Below, piece by piece: positions 1 to 11,693 of a DNA stretch of 64,000 bases. A program made the position numbers and the translations under genes. The DNA is from Paraglaciecola marina (GTDB lineage Bacteria; Pseudomonadota; Gammaproteobacteria; Enterobacterales; Alteromonadaceae), in the NCBI RefSeq assembly GCF_004360155.1, contig NZ_ML178725.1:1-64000 (forward strand), written 5' to 3'. The notes beneath the pieces were generated by a model that was not told where the DNA came from, ran no database searches, and saw only the letters and a list, made by a program, of their open reading frames with translations. The number at the start of each line of letters is the position of its first letter. Positions within the stretch are counted from its first letter, which is position 1.

Positions 1-54
1 GCTTAAAAACCGTCAACTTATTCTAGGACGGGACATGATTATTTTATTGGTGAA

Positions 55-2475
<2,421 letters not shown>

Positions 2476-2479
2476 TTAG

Positions 2480-3577
2480 TTAAATCTCCTCTTTCACATG
2501 ACCATGTTCCACGTGAAACACTGTTTTATCATTATAATTTTCTATAAATTCTAATTGGTTAATATCAATCGCTGTAACAAATAATTGCGTATCAGAGTTT
2601 GCTAATTTAGATATAAATACCTTACGCTTATCTTCGTCTAGTTCGGCACCGATATCATCTAACAGGAATATCGATGGTCTATTGGTTTTGCTTTGTAAAT
2701 AAAGAGTTTGGGCTAGTTGCATACTTGCTACAAGCATGCGTAATTGCCCCCTAGAAAGTAATTCATGAGCATTAACGCCCTTAATCTTAATTTTTATATC
2801 TGCCTTATGAGGACCTGCGCTTACAAAACCATTTCGCATATCTCGCATCAAATTTTTTCTTAGTGATTGTTCTAGAGTAAGTTCCTTTTCCCATCCCCTA
2901 TAATACGAAATTTCGAAGGAAAACTCAGGTAAAAAATCTGCTAATGTAGAATTAATCATAGGTATTAACCCTATTTCTAGTAATTCTTCACGCTTTTTGG
3001 AAATTTTGCTCCCTTGATTACAAAATAATTCAGCCCAATAGTTTTCAGTACCCAAGTTACTATTAGTGTTGTTTTTATATAGAGCATTGAGTTGCTTAAG
3101 ACTCTTCATGAAAACGTTTGACTCGAGGTTAAAATTTTGTTCCACGTGAAACAATAGCCAATCGATAAAACGCCTCCGAAGTTTTGGGGCTCCTAAAAGC
3201 AAATCTGAGCTTTGAGGTGTGAATATTTGTATTGGTAAACAACTGACCAAATCTGAAGCTTTCTTAGATTTAACACCGTTAATATTAACTACACAACTAT
3301 CGTCTCTATGCCGACTAATACCTAACTTATGAGAAGAAGTAAGCTCTTTTTCTTGGCCAGAACAATAGACGGTAAAGTTATCTTTTCCACTTTGAATAAC
3401 ATTCTTATGCTTGGATGTTCTAAAAGAACGAGCAAAGCCTAAATAATGCAATGCTTCTAATATTGAGGATTTACCACTTCCATTCTCTCCAATAAAAACA
3501 TTTAGATTTCTATTGGGTGTAAAAGACAAGCTATCTAAATTTCTAAAATTACTTATCTGGACTTTATCCAGTTTCAT
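2480..3577 (-). CDS. recF: DNA replication and repair protein RecF
   Basis: SMC-like ATPase that helps load RecA at single-strand gaps and stalled forks. The Walker A motif GENGSGKSS lies around residues 30-38 and the Walker B/D-loop region LLDDIGAELD near the C-terminus. The length of 365 residues is normal. It sits between dnaN (35-base gap) and gyrB (4-base gap) in the usual order. The unusual point is that its coding sequence contains two parS-like palindromes, one in the last codons and one about 0.6 kb further upstream in the gene, so the gene doubles as a centromere segment. Confidence 0.97.
   Translation of the reverse strand: MKLDKVQISNFRNLDSLSFTPNRNLNVFIGENGSGKSSILEALHYLGFARSFRTSKHKNVIQSGKDNFTVYCSGQEKELTSSHKLGISRHRDDSCVVNINGVKSKKASDLVSCLPIQIFTPQSSDLLLGAPKLRRRFIDWLLFHVEQNFNLESNVFMKSLKQLNALYKNNTNSNLGTENYWAELFCNQGSKISKKREELLEIGLIPMINSTLADFLPEFSFEISYYRGWEKELTLEQSLRKNLMRDMRNGFVSAGPHKADIKIKIKGVNAHELLSRGQLRMLVASMQLAQTLYLQSKTNRPSIFLLDDIGAELDEDKRKVFISKLANSDTQLFVTAIDINQLEFIENYNDKTVFHVEHGHVKEEI
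2505..2520. other. parS: parS-like centromere site 1
   Basis: The 16-mer TGTTCCACGTGAAACA differs by one base from the canonical bacterial parS palindrome TGTTTCACGTGAAACA and keeps the central CACGTG. It lies inside the 3' end of recF. The same window encodes ParA and ParB at about 16.5-18.2 kb. ParB binding here is inferred from sequence identity to the consensus. Confidence 0.88.
3138..3153. other. parS: parS-like centromere site 2
   Basis: A second copy of exactly the same 16-mer, TGTTCCACGTGAAACA, lies inside recF about 0.63 kb from the first. Two identical near-consensus copies so close together are very unlikely by chance in AT-rich sequence. Both sites are about 10 kb from the proposed oriC, the normal distance range for parS. 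Confidence 0.88.
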
Positions 3578-3612
3578 ATTAGTTTAAACAACATATAAAT
3601 AAACAACTATAC

Positions 3613-4716
3613 CTAGAGCCTCATTGGCATAATAACGTATAGAGCAGAGTCATCTTTTGCGTCTTCAAGTAACGCACTACTGTTGGAATCAGCTAAAGTA
3701 ATTCGAATATCATCACAACTTAAACCATTCATTACATCTATCAAATAAGCAACGTTGAATCCTATTTCTAAGTTATCACCTTGATAATCAACATCGACTA
3801 TTTCCTCAGCTTCTTCTTGCTCTGGGTTATTGGCGGTAATCTTAAGCTCACCACAAGATAAGTTTAAGCGCACACCTTTAAACTTTTCATTAGAAAGAAT
3901 AGAAGCTCTCGAGAACGCTTGCTTTAATACATCCTTGCTAGATTCTATCTTTTTATCACCGTCTCTCGGCAGAACCCTACGATAATCAGGAAATCTTCCA
4001 TCAACTAACTTACTAGTAAAAATAAAGTCTGTTGAAAAGATTCTAATATGATTTGAGCCAACCTGAACTTTAACTAACTTTTCATTATCTTCAATTAGCC
4101 TAATAATTTCTAAAACGCCCTTACGAGGAATGATAACTTGGCGATTAGGTAAAGTTGCATTTTCGTAGGCTAAACGACACAGTGCTAATCTATGCCCATC
4201 CGTAGCTACTGTTCGAATCAAGTTATCTTCTGTCTCTAAAGACATACCATTCAAATAATAACGCACATCCTGTTGAGCCATACAAAAATGTGTACTATCA
4301 ATAAGATGTTTTAGATCAGCTTGCGAAATTTCAAACTCAAGTTCACCCTGCCAATCTTCAAGATTAGGATAATCCTCTGCTGATAGAGTAGATAAACTAT
4401 ATTTACTTCTACCTGAACGTAAAATGGCTTTGTTTCCATCGACACTAAAGTCAATATTACTACCTTCCGCCAGACCTCTACAGATATCCAGCAGCTTTTT
4501 AGCTGGTACAGTAATTTCACCCTCTACAAACGCATCAGTAAGAGTAACGTTTGAAATAAGTTCCACCTCTAAATCTGTGCCTGTTATCCAAAGTGAGTTC
4601 TCACTAACTTTTATTAGCACATTAGACAAGATGGGTAATGTATGACGACGCTCAACCGCGCCTGAAACTAATTGAAGGGGTTGTAAAAAGTTTTCCCTGC
4701 TAATGCTAAATTTCAT
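3613..4716 (-). CDS. dnaN: DNA polymerase III subunit beta (sliding clamp)
   Basis: Ring-shaped processivity clamp for DNA polymerase III. The protein starts MKFSISRENFLQPLQ, has the standard 367 residues, and ends in YVIMPMRL, the conserved C-terminal strand that closes the clamp's peptide-binding pocket (MPMR). It lies 19 bases after dnaA and 35 bases before recF on the same strand, consistent with a dnaA-dnaN-recF-gyrB transcript. Confidence 0.98.
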   Translation of the reverse strand: MKFSISRENFLQPLQLVSGAVERRHTLPILSNVLIKVSENSLWITGTDLEVELISNVTLTDAFVEGEITVPAKKLLDICRGLAEGSNIDFSVDGNKAILRSGRSKYSLSTLSAEDYPNLEDWQGELEFEISQADLKHLIDSTHFCMAQQDVRYYLNGMSLETEDNLIRTVATDGHRLALCRLAYENATLPNRQVIIPRKGVLEIIRLIEDNEKLVKVQVGSNHIRIFSTDFIFTSKLVDGRFPDYRRVLPRDGDKKIESSKDVLKQAFSRASILSNEKFKGVRLNLSCGELKITANNPEQEEAEEIVDVDYQGDNLEIGFNVAYLIDVMNGLSCDDIRITLADSNSSALLEDAKDDSALYVIMPMRL

Positions 4717-4735
4717 TTTCTACTCGTAATATTTT

Positions 4736-6145
4736 TTATGAAGAGAGTGTACGAATTAAGTTCTGATAATCTTCTTTTATATCATGACTTTCTTCCCTTA
4801 GCTGTACTATTTTTCGGCATGCATGTAATACAGTAGTATGATCCCTACCGCCAAAGGCATCTCCTATCTCTGGTAAACTACGATTTGTTAATTCTTTAGC
4901 TAAAGCCATAGCCATTTGTCTTGGCCTGGCTACGCTACGACTCCTGCGTTTAGACAAAATATCTGCCATTTTAATTTTATAATACTCTGCTACCGTCTTT
5001 TGAATATTATCAATAGTTACCAACTTCTCTTGCAACGCCAACAAGTCTCTTAAAGCCTCTCTCACAAAATCTATAGTAATTGGCCGACCTGTGAAGTTAG
5101 CATTAGCAATGACTCGGTTTAATGCTCCTTCAAGCTCCCTAACATTTGATCTTAATCTTTTTGCAATGAAAAACGCCACTTCATCAGGTAAGAAAATCTT
5201 ATTCTCTACAGCCTTACGCATCAAAATAGCAACTCTTGTTTCCAACTCAGGAGGCTCAATTGCTATAGTTAATCCCCACCCAAATCTAGATTTTAGTCTA
5301 TCTTCAACGCCAGTTATTTCCTTAGGATAACGATCAGAAGTCAGAATAATCTGTTGGTTACCTTCTAATAGAGCATTAAATGTATGAAAGAATTCTTCCT
5401 GAGAGCGTTCTTTATTAGCAAAAAATTGAATATCATCAATTAGTAGAGCATCAACAGATCTATAATAACGCTTAAATTCTTCTATGGCGTTATTCTGTAA
5501 TGCTTTAACCATATCTTGAACAAACCTTTCGGATTGCATATAAACAACCGTTGCGTCTTTTTTATTATCTATAATTCCATTACCAACAGCATGTAACAGA
5601 TGTGTTTTACCTAATCCAGTCCCACCATATATAAATAATGGGTTATAGGCACCACCTGGATTATCCGCTACTTGCTGAGAAGCAGCTCTTGCTAGTTGAT
5701 TTGACTTACCCTCAACAAAATTATTAAATTTATATGTAAGGTTAATATTACTTTTATGGGCTGGTACCGTATCAATAACTTGGGAACTTGAATTATGGTT
5801 AGCTAAAGCAGCAACTCCACTTGCTGCTGAACTTTGAACTAAAGGTGTAGCAGTAGACACTGTTGAAACTCTAGAAGTAATTTTGGATGGTGCACCTACT
5901 CCAACATCAGCAAGCTTAACTTCAAACCTTAATTGAGGTGGTTTATTACTGCAAAATTCTGACAATAACTGAGTAATTTGAACAAAATATTTATCTCTCA
6001 CCCAATCTAAAACAAAGCGATTAGGAGCGAACAATGTTAGATATTCTTCATTATAATCTGCTTGAAGAGGTCTTATCCACATGCTGAACTGCTGAATAGG
6101 TAAATCTTGCTGTAACCTGTCGAGGCACTGATTCCATATAGACAT
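4736..6145 (-). CDS. dnaA: Chromosomal replication initiator DnaA
   Basis: AAA+ initiator that binds DnaA boxes, melts oriC and recruits the replicative helicase. N-terminal domain I ([12 protein letters not shown]) is followed by a low-complexity linker at roughly residues 85-130. The AAA+ core has Walker [10 protein letters not shown] near residue 175 and Walker B LLIDDIQF. Domain IV carries the DnaA-box recognition motif [14 protein letters not shown]. At 469 residues it is normal length. It is the first gene of the minus-strand replication operon; its promoter should lie in the 6146-6697 intergenic region, which contains DnaA boxes that could mediate autorepression. Confidence 0.98.
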   Translation of the reverse strand: MSIWNQCLDRLQQDLPIQQFSMWIRPLQADYNEEYLTLFAPNRFVLDWVRDKYFVQITQLLSEFCSNKPPQLRFEVKLADVGVGAPSKITSRVSTVSTATPLVQSSAASGVAALANHNSSSQVIDTVPAHKSNINLTYKFNNFVEGKSNQLARAASQQVADNPGGAYNPLFIYGGTGLGKTHLLHAVGNGIIDNKKDATVVYMQSERFVQDMVKALQNNAIEEFKRYYRSVDALLIDDIQFFANKERSQEEFFHTFNALLEGNQQIILTSDRYPKEITGVEDRLKSRFGWGLTIAIEPPELETRVAILMRKAVENKIFLPDEVAFFIAKRLRSNVRELEGALNRVIANANFTGRPITIDFVREALRDLLALQEKLVTIDNIQKTVAEYYKIKMADILSKRRSRSVARPRQMAMALAKELTNRSLPEIGDAFGGRDHTTVLHACRKIVQLREESHDIKEDYQNLIRTLSS

Positions 6146-6697
6146 TAAAAAAAACTACTCCGGCCATACACAACATAGGCTATAAAGAAGAAATACGTAA
6201 AATACTAAAAATTTGAAAATAATAAATTACAGTTAAATATAAGTTAAAAATGCAAATTTTTAAACTAGCTGTGAATTATCTCGCTAAACACCACCTCAAG
6301 GCAACAAGCATTTTAAATTAAATTCATTTAAGTTCCTAAATCCTTATATTTATTTACTTTAAGGGATAAAAATAATTAATAAACCTAAGCTTATTCATAA
6401 CAATTATTAGTTCTAATAGGTCTATTTTAAATATCAAGAACTAGTAAATCTGTGTATCAGGGAATTTTTTGTGGATAAATTATAAAAATCATTAAACTTA
6501 TCAAAAATAATAGTCTTAATTAACGGTTACAGAGATAAACACCAATATCAGAATAAAATTATAATGAACTGCCACTAATTAATTGACAAAGGCACAAGTG
6601 ATCTCTATTATTCAGCGTCATTTTTGAGCACAGTCGAACCAAACATTTGGTTATTACAGTGTTCATTTTGTTTAACCTTATGTAACGGGACTAGGTC
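6146..6697. promoter_or_regulatory. dnaA/rpmH divergent intergenic region with DnaA boxes
   Basis: A very AT-rich 552-base stretch between divergent dnaA and rpmH. A perfect DnaA box (TGTGGATAA, the complement of TTATCCACA) is at 6470-6478. A near-match, TGTGTATCA, lies at 6451-6459, 19 bases away. These are well placed for DnaA autoregulation of dnaA. Only one GATC site (6600-6603) is present, which argues against this being the main origin in a Dam-positive lineage. The dnaA promoter itself could not be pinned down by eye. Confidence 0.65.
6583..6611 (+). promoter_or_regulatory. Strong sigma-70 promoter for rpmH-rnpA
   Basis: A perfect -35 hexamer TTGACA (6583-6588), a 17-base spacer and a near-perfect -10 hexamer TATTAT (6606-6611) lie about 80 bases before the rpmH start. 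This is the best promoter match seen in the window and fits the high expression expected of ribosomal protein L34. Confidence 0.85.
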
Positions 6698-6832
6698 ATG
6701 AAAAGAACATTTCAACCAAGCAACTTAAAGCGTAAGCGTTCACACGGTTTTCGTGCCCGTATGGCGACTAAGAATGGCCGTAAGGTCATAGCTAATCGTC
6801 GTGCTAAAGGCCGTGCTCGTTTATCAGCTTAA
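6698..6832 (+). CDS. rpmH: 50S ribosomal protein L34
   Basis: A 44-residue, highly basic protein that begins [18 protein letters not shown] and ends GRARLSA, which is unmistakably L34. L34 is a late-assembling protein of the large ribosomal subunit. It is preceded by GGGA at a loose ribosome-binding distance and by the strong promoter at 6583-6611. It is followed after 9 bases by rnpA, the universal rpmH-rnpA pair. Confidence 0.98.
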   Translation: MKRTFQPSNLKRKRSHGFRARMATKNGRKVIANRRAKGRARLSA

Positions 6833-6841
6833 TTATCCAAG

Positions 6842-7210
6842 GTGGGTGAAAATAACTTTTCTCGGGAGCTAAGACTACTTACTCCCACCCACTTTGAATA
6901 TGTTTTCAATAAAGCAATTCCTGCAGTTTCTCCCCAACTTACCCTACTAGCTAGATTTAACGAATCAGATAATCCTCGTCTAGGCATTACTTTATCTAAA
7001 AAAAGAGTTAAATATGCCCACGATAGAAATAGACTTAAACGTATAATACGAGAGAGCTTTCGTTTACAACGTCATTCGTTTCCAAATATTGATATAGTTG
7101 TAGTCGGTAAAAGTGGCTTAGATAAATTATCAAATCAGGAGCTGTTTTCCTTACTTAATAAATTATGGAAAAAATTAGCAAAGCGTTGCGAAAAATCCCA
7201 ATCGGATTAA
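6842..7210 (+). CDS. rnpA: Ribonuclease P protein component
   Basis: Protein cofactor of RNase P, which trims tRNA 5' ends. At 122 residues it has the usual length. The RNR signature region is visible as [14 protein letters not shown] around residues 60-75, preceded by [13 protein letters not shown]. The start is GTG, 9 bases after the rpmH stop, suggesting translational coupling. The 3' end overlaps yidD by 46 bases in another frame, a common arrangement for this gene pair. Confidence 0.96.
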   Translation: MGENNFSRELRLLTPTHFEYVFNKAIPAVSPQLTLLARFNESDNPRLGITLSKKRVKYAHDRNRLKRIIRESFRLQRHSFPNIDIVVVGKSGLDKLSNQELFSLLNKLWKKLAKRCEKSQSD

Positions 7211-7416
7211 TTAAACTTTATCAAAAAGTAATTTCTCCAATGTTGGGACCAACATGTCGTTTTCACCCTAGTTGTTCTTATTACGCAATTGGGGCAATAA
7301 AAGAACATGGTTTTTTTATTGGAAGTTGGTTAAGTATTAAACGCATACTAAAATGTCATCCCCTTCATGAAGGGGGATATGATCCAGTACCAGAAAAAAA
7401 ATCAAATAAAGAGTGA
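7165..7416 (+). CDS. yidD: Membrane protein insertion efficiency factor YidD
   Basis: A small protein (83 residues) thought to assist YidC-dependent insertion of inner-membrane proteins. The family signature [14 protein letters not shown] and the later cysteine/histidine segment [14 protein letters not shown] are present. It overlaps the rnpA 3' end and precedes yidC by about 125 bases, the conserved order in proteobacteria. Confidence 0.96.
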   Translation: MEKISKALRKIPIGLIKLYQKVISPMLGPTCRFHPSCSYYAIGAIKEHGFFIGSWLSIKRILKCHPLHEGGYDPVPEKKSNKE

Positions 7417-7541
7417 TTTTTACACAACTGCCCTTATAAAGAGCAGGTAATAAATAAAATAGTAATATCGCCGTGATTTAATATATGAATAAACACTTAA
7501 ATAAATCGCCCACGAAATTTAGCAGTTAATTAGAGTACTTT

Positions 7542-9176
7542 ATGGAATCTCAACGTAGTTTTTTGTTTATTGGCCTAGCTATGGTCGGTTTTCTATTATG
7601 GCAGCAATGGCAGGTAGATTACGGTCCACAACCAATACAACCTTCTGATAACACTTCTCAAGAAGCCTTTATAGCAAATCCTTCTGGAACAGAAGATATC
7701 CCTGTAGCATCTGCAGATGGTCAAACTATCCAAGCAAGCAACCAACCATCAGGAAAGTTAATTTCAGTTGTAACAGATACCTTAATACTTAACATAGATA
7801 CCAAAGGTGGTGATGTTGTTTCTGCTAATCTTGTTAAATATCCGGTAGAGCAAGACTCTAAAGAACTATACAGCTTACTCAGACCAAATGGAGATAAATT
7901 ATTTATTGCCCAAAGTGGCTTAATTGGGCAAGACGGTGTTGACGCAAAAGGCCGACCTACTTATGTAACAACGCAAGATGAATATACTCTGCAAGGCGAG
8001 ACTTTAACCGTACCTCTTACTCTAGTTACACCAGACGGAATGAAAGTTACTAAAAACTTTATATTCTCAAAAGGTAGTCACAAAATCGATGTTAGCTATG
8101 TAGTTGAAAACAACACTAGTGCTGCAAAACAAATGCAACAATTTGGTCAATTAAAACAAAGTATGCTTGAACAAGATGGCAGCATGTTTATGCCTGTGTA
8201 CCGCGGCGGCGCTTACTCTATAGAAGAAGATATTTATGAGAAATATACCTTTGATGATATGACCGACAAAAATCTTAGGGAAACCACCAAAGCAGGTTGG
8301 GCTGCAATGATTGAACATTACTTTGTTTCAGCATGGGTTCCGCCTCAAGACCAAACCAATAAACTATTTAGTACCGTTAAACAAAATACAAATGGTGTCA
8401 TCGGATTTACAGGTGAATCAGTCACTATACAAGTAGGTGAAACTAAACAAATAAATAGTATTTTATATTTAGGCCCTAAAGATCAAGATACCTTAGAACA
8501 ACTTGCTCGAGGATTAGATCTAACAGTTGATTATGGTTTTCTATGGATGATTTCAAAATACTTATTCTACTTCCTACAATGGATACACAATATAGTAGGT
8601 AATTGGGGTTACGCCATTATATTGATCACCATAGTCGTTAAAGGGGCAATGTATCCTTTAACCAAAAAACAATATGAATCTATGGCAAAAATGCGCGCGC
8701 TAAAGCCTAAAATGGATGCTTTAAAAGAGCGATGTGGCGACGATAAGCAAAAACTACAAAAAGGTATGATGGAGCTATATAAGAAGGATAAAGTTAATCC
8801 TATGGGTGGTTGTTTTCCATTATTACTACAAATGCCTATATTCTTAGCTTTATACTGGGTACTACTTGAAAGTGTAGAGCTGAGACATGCTGATTTTATA
8901 TTTTGGATTACAGACTTAAGTGCTAAAGACCCATATTTTGTTCTACCCATATTAACGGGTGCAAGTATGTATTTATTACAAAAACTACAACCCATGACTA
9001 TGACAGATCCTATGCAGCAGAAAATAATGCAATTTATGCCAGTAGCCATGAGTTTATTCTTCTTTATATTCCCAGCTGGTTTAGTACTTTATTGGTTAGT
9101 CAGTAATGTTATTACCCTAATACAGGCTAAATTTATTTATGCTTCCATGGAGAAACGTGGTCTTCAAACTAAGTAA
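7542..9176 (+). CDS. yidC: Membrane protein insertase YidC
   Basis: Inner-membrane insertase/chaperone acting alone or with SecYEG. At 544 residues it is the Gram-negative form: an N-terminal membrane anchor (FLFIGLAMVGFLLW), a large periplasmic beta domain (about residues 55-340), then the conserved five-helix core from about residue 345. Core motifs include the cytoplasmic hairpin KMRALKPKMDALKERCGDDK and NPMGGCFPLLLQMPIFLALY. It is closed by a strong terminator. Confidence 0.98.
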   Translation: MESQRSFLFIGLAMVGFLLWQQWQVDYGPQPIQPSDNTSQEAFIANPSGTEDIPVASADGQTIQASNQPSGKLISVVTDTLILNIDTKGGDVVSANLVKYPVEQDSKELYSLLRPNGDKLFIAQSGLIGQDGVDAKGRPTYVTTQDEYTLQGETLTVPLTLVTPDGMKVTKNFIFSKGSHKIDVSYVVENNTSAAKQMQQFGQLKQSMLEQDGSMFMPVYRGGAYSIEEDIYEKYTFDDMTDKNLRETTKAGWAAMIEHYFVSAWVPPQDQTNKLFSTVKQNTNGVIGFTGESVTIQVGETKQINSILYLGPKDQDTLEQLARGLDLTVDYGFLWMISKYLFYFLQWIHNIVGNWGYAIILITIVVKGAMYPLTKKQYESMAKMRALKPKMDALKERCGDDKQKLQKGMMELYKKDKVNPMGGCFPLLLQMPIFLALYWVLLESVELRHADFIFWITDLSAKDPYFVLPILTGASMYLLQKLQPMTMTDPMQQKIMQFMPVAMSLFFFIFPAGLVLYWLVSNVITLIQAKFIYASMEKRGLQTK

Positions 9177-9192
9177 TTGATAAACAACATCT

Positions 9193-9239
9193 AAAAGCCC
9201 GTTTTATAGCAAATATTGCATATAAAACGGGCTTTTTTT
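9193..9239 (+). terminator. Rho-independent terminator after yidC
   Basis: A long stem pairs AAAAGCCCGTTTTATA with TATAAAACGGGCTTTT around a 12-base loop and is followed by a run of seven T residues. It ends the rpmH-rnpA-yidD-yidC unit and implies that yajQ-mnmE has its own promoter. Confidence 0.92.
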
Positions 9240-9280
9240 CCATATAATTTAATCTCTAATTTGTTACACAAGGAGCAAAC

Positions 9281-9763
9281 ATGCCTTCATTAGATATAGT
9301 TTCAGAAATTGATTTAGTAGAAGTTAAAAACGCAGTCGATAATGCAAGCAGGGAACTAAGTACACGATTTGACTTTAGAGGTGTAGAGGCATCATTTGAA
9401 TATACTAATGAACTAGTAACATTAAAAGCTGAGGGTGACTTTCAAATTAAACAAATGATGGATATATTGCGTAGTGCATGCGCAAAAAGAGGGGTAAGTA
9501 ACGCCGCCCTTGATCCACAAGATATTGACGTTACCGGCAAAACTTACAAGAAGACAGTTAAGTTTATTCAAGGCATAGAACAACCTAATGCAAAGAAAAT
9601 AATTAAATTACTAAAAGAATCCAAACTAAAAGTTCAAGCTCAAATACAAGAAGATAAAGTCAGAGTTACAGGTAAAAAGCGCGATGATTTACAAAGTGCT
9701 ATGCGCCTAGCTAAAGAAGCTGAGTTAGATTTACCATTACAGTTTACAAACTTTAGAGATTAA
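9281..9763 (+). CDS. yajQ: YajQ family nucleotide-binding protein
   Basis: A cytoplasmic protein of two ferredoxin-like domains. Family members bind nucleotides, and some have been shown to bind cyclic di-GMP and act as transcriptional co-regulators; whether this one does is unknown. It starts [19 protein letters not shown] and ends [10 protein letters not shown], matching the family over its full 160 residues. A clear ribosome-binding site, AAGGAGC, precedes the ATG. It lies just after the yidC terminator and 6 bases before mnmE, so the two are probably cotranscribed. In E. coli and most relatives yajQ lies elsewhere, so its place between yidC and mnmE is lineage-specific. Confidence 0.95.
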   Translation: MPSLDIVSEIDLVEVKNAVDNASRELSTRFDFRGVEASFEYTNELVTLKAEGDFQIKQMMDILRSACAKRGVSNAALDPQDIDVTGKTYKKTVKFIQGIEQPNAKKIIKLLKESKLKVQAQIQEDKVRVTGKKRDDLQSAMRLAKEAELDLPLQFTNFRD

Positions 9764-9769
9764 AAAAGC

Positions 9770-11152
9770 ATGACAGCAACCGGATTACCAACACAGCAAG
9801 ATACAATAGTTGCTCAAGCAACAGCGCCCGGCCGTGGAGGTGTTGGAATTATCCGAGTATCAGGAGACTTAGCCAGTAATGTTGCTGAAGCTGTTTTAGG
9901 AAAACTTCCAGAAGTCCGTAAAGCTGAATATTTGCCCTTCTCTGATCTTCAAAATAATCTTATCGACCAGGGCATTTCCATTTTTTTTAAAGGTCCTAAC
10001 TCCTTTACCGGTGAAGATATTTTGGAGCTTCAAGGACATGGTGGCCAGGTTGTATTAGATATGTTACTTAATGCTATTCTAAAAATACCTAAAATACGTA
10101 TAGCTCGACCTGGTGAATTTAGTGAACGCGCATTCTTAAATGATAAGTTAGACCTAGCACAAGCAGAAGCCATAGCAGATCTTATAGATGCCAGTACCGA
10201 ACAAGCTGCCAAGGGAGCATTGCGCTCACTACAAGGTGAGTTTTCAACACAGGTTAATACGTTAGTAGAACAAGTTATACACCTTAGAATGTATGTAGAA
10301 GCCGCCATTGATTTCCCTGATGAAGAAATTGATTTTTTAAGTGATGGTAAAGTCCAAGCTGATTTGATTAATATTATCCAATCATTTGAAGCATTACGGC
10401 AACAAACCAAGCAAGGCGCTTTATTACGAGAAGGTATGCGTGTGGTTATTGCAGGCAAACCCAATGCCGGTAAATCTAGCTTACTAAACGCTCTTGCAGG
10501 AAAAGACGCCGCTATTGTCACCGACATAGCAGGTACCACACGAGACGTTTTAAAAGAGCATATCCATATTGACGGTATGCCGTTACATATTATCGACACA
10601 GCAGGTTTGCGAGATAGCCCAGACAAAGTCGAAAAAATAGGCATAGAGAGAGCTTGGCAAGAAATACATCAAGCTGACAGAGTTCTATTTATGCTAGATA
10701 GTACCGAGTCAAAAGAAACACACCCCAAAGAAATATGGCCTGAGTTTTATCAACAGCTTCCTAAAAACATTGGTTTAAGTGTCATCCGCAATAAAGCAGA
10801 CTTATCTAATGAAACTATTGGCATCAATGACAAGGGTGAATATCCAGTTATATCCTTATCTGCTAGTGAAAATATTGGGATTAATCATTTAACAGAGCAC
10901 CTAAAAACCTGCATGGGATTTAACCTAGGTTCGGAGGGTCAATTTATAGCTCGTCGTCGTCATTTAGATGCCATAGACAAAGCAGCTGAACATTTGTACC
11001 TAGGAAAAGAACAACTAGAAGACCACCTAGCAGGCGAATTACTCGCTGAAGAGTTGCGATTAACTCAACACCACCTGAATGACATCACTGGGGAATTTAC
11101 CTCGGATGACTTACTCAGCAAAATATTTTCATCTTTTTGCATTGGAAAATAA
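9770..11152 (+). CDS. mnmE: tRNA modification GTPase MnmE
   Basis: With MnmG it installs the (carboxymethyl)aminomethyl group on uridine 34 of certain tRNAs. The N-terminal tetrahydrofolate-binding domain contains [14 protein letters not shown]. The G domain has Walker [16 protein letters not shown] near residue 224, DIAGTTRD and DTAGLRD. The protein ends FCIGK, the conserved C-terminal cysteine motif C(I/L/V)GK. It is 460 residues, close to the norm. Its partner mnmG lies 2.7 kb downstream across oriC. Confidence 0.98.
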   Translation: MTATGLPTQQDTIVAQATAPGRGGVGIIRVSGDLASNVAEAVLGKLPEVRKAEYLPFSDLQNNLIDQGISIFFKGPNSFTGEDILELQGHGGQVVLDMLLNAILKIPKIRIARPGEFSERAFLNDKLDLAQAEAIADLIDASTEQAAKGALRSLQGEFSTQVNTLVEQVIHLRMYVEAAIDFPDEEIDFLSDGKVQADLINIIQSFEALRQQTKQGALLREGMRVVIAGKPNAGKSSLLNALAGKDAAIVTDIAGTTRDVLKEHIHIDGMPLHIIDTAGLRDSPDKVEKIGIERAWQEIHQADRVLFMLDSTESKETHPKEIWPEFYQQLPKNIGLSVIRNKADLSNETIGINDKGEYPVISLSASENIGINHLTEHLKTCMGFNLGSEGQFIARRRHLDAIDKAAEHLYLGKEQLEDHLAGELLAEELRLTQHHLNDITGEFTSDDLLSKIFSSFCIGK

Positions 11153-11184
11153 ATCCAAGTTAAAAATTTATCTGTGTCGATCTA

Positions 11185-11202
11185 TTATCCGCAAGGTACA
11201 AT
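11185..11202 (+). promoter_or_regulatory. Candidate mioC-dnaT-dnaC promoter with DnaA-box-like site
   Basis: TTATCCGCA (11185-11193) is one base from the DnaA box TTATCCACA. It is followed by TACAAT (11197-11202), a good -10 hexamer about 32 bases before the mioC ATG. The -35 is weak. In E. coli the mioC promoter also carries a DnaA box and is repressed by DnaA, so DnaA control here is a reasonable inference, not proven. Confidence 0.5.
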
Positions 11203-11234
11203 AAAAAATTATTAGCAAAATACGTAAGACTTGA

Positions 11235-11678
11235 ATGGCAAAGTTCGAAATAATAGTAGGCAGTGTATTAGGTGCAACCGAATATGTAGCTGATGCAGTA
11301 CAAGAAGTTCTCACTGAAAAGCAACACACAAGTAATATACACCTAACCCCTAAGTTATCTGAATTAGATGAAAACGCTACATGGATTATCTGTACATCAA
11401 CCCATGGTGCCGGTGACTTACCAGACAATATCGAACCTTTTTCTAAAGAACTATTGGTAAAGCAGTTCCCCAATACAAACTTTATCATTATTGGCTTAGG
11501 TGATAGTAGCTATGACACATTTTGCTATGGGGCTATCAAATTAGAAACATTGATGTCTACCACAGGTGCAAAAATACTTATGCCCGCTATTCATATAGAT
11601 GTACTTAACCACCCTATTCCCGAAAATGTAGCAGTTGAACATATAGAAACTTACTTCAAAAACGTAACTATTGATTAA
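11235..11678 (+). CDS. mioC: Flavodoxin-like protein MioC
   Basis: FMN-binding short-chain flavodoxin. In E. coli MioC is linked to biotin synthesis electron transfer, and its transcription enters oriC. The flavodoxin phosphate loop is modified to GSVLGATEY near the N-terminus, followed by STHGAGDLPDN and GLGDSSYDTFCYG, which line the flavin ring. It is 147 residues, the family's usual size. It leads a tight series with the DnaT-like (15-base gap) and DnaC-like genes that runs toward oriC. Confidence 0.95.
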   Translation: MAKFEIIVGSVLGATEYVADAVQEVLTEKQHTSNIHLTPKLSELDENATWIICTSTHGAGDLPDNIEPFSKELLVKQFPNTNFIIIGLGDSSYDTFCYGAIKLETLMSTTGAKILMPAIHIDVLNHPIPENVAVEHIETYFKNVTID

Positions 11679-11693
11679 TGAGTATTAAAGCTA

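Noticed and set aside
6146-6697. dnaA-rpmH gap as the main replication origin
   Set aside because: It has two good DnaA-box-like sites but only one GATC site and no GATCT repeats, whereas 13372-13830 has 13 GATC sites and fuller origin structure. It is kept as a regulatory region and possible ancestral origin.
10030-10644. 204-codon minus-strand frame inside mnmE
   Set aside because: An antisense shadow of a clear, full-length mnmE.
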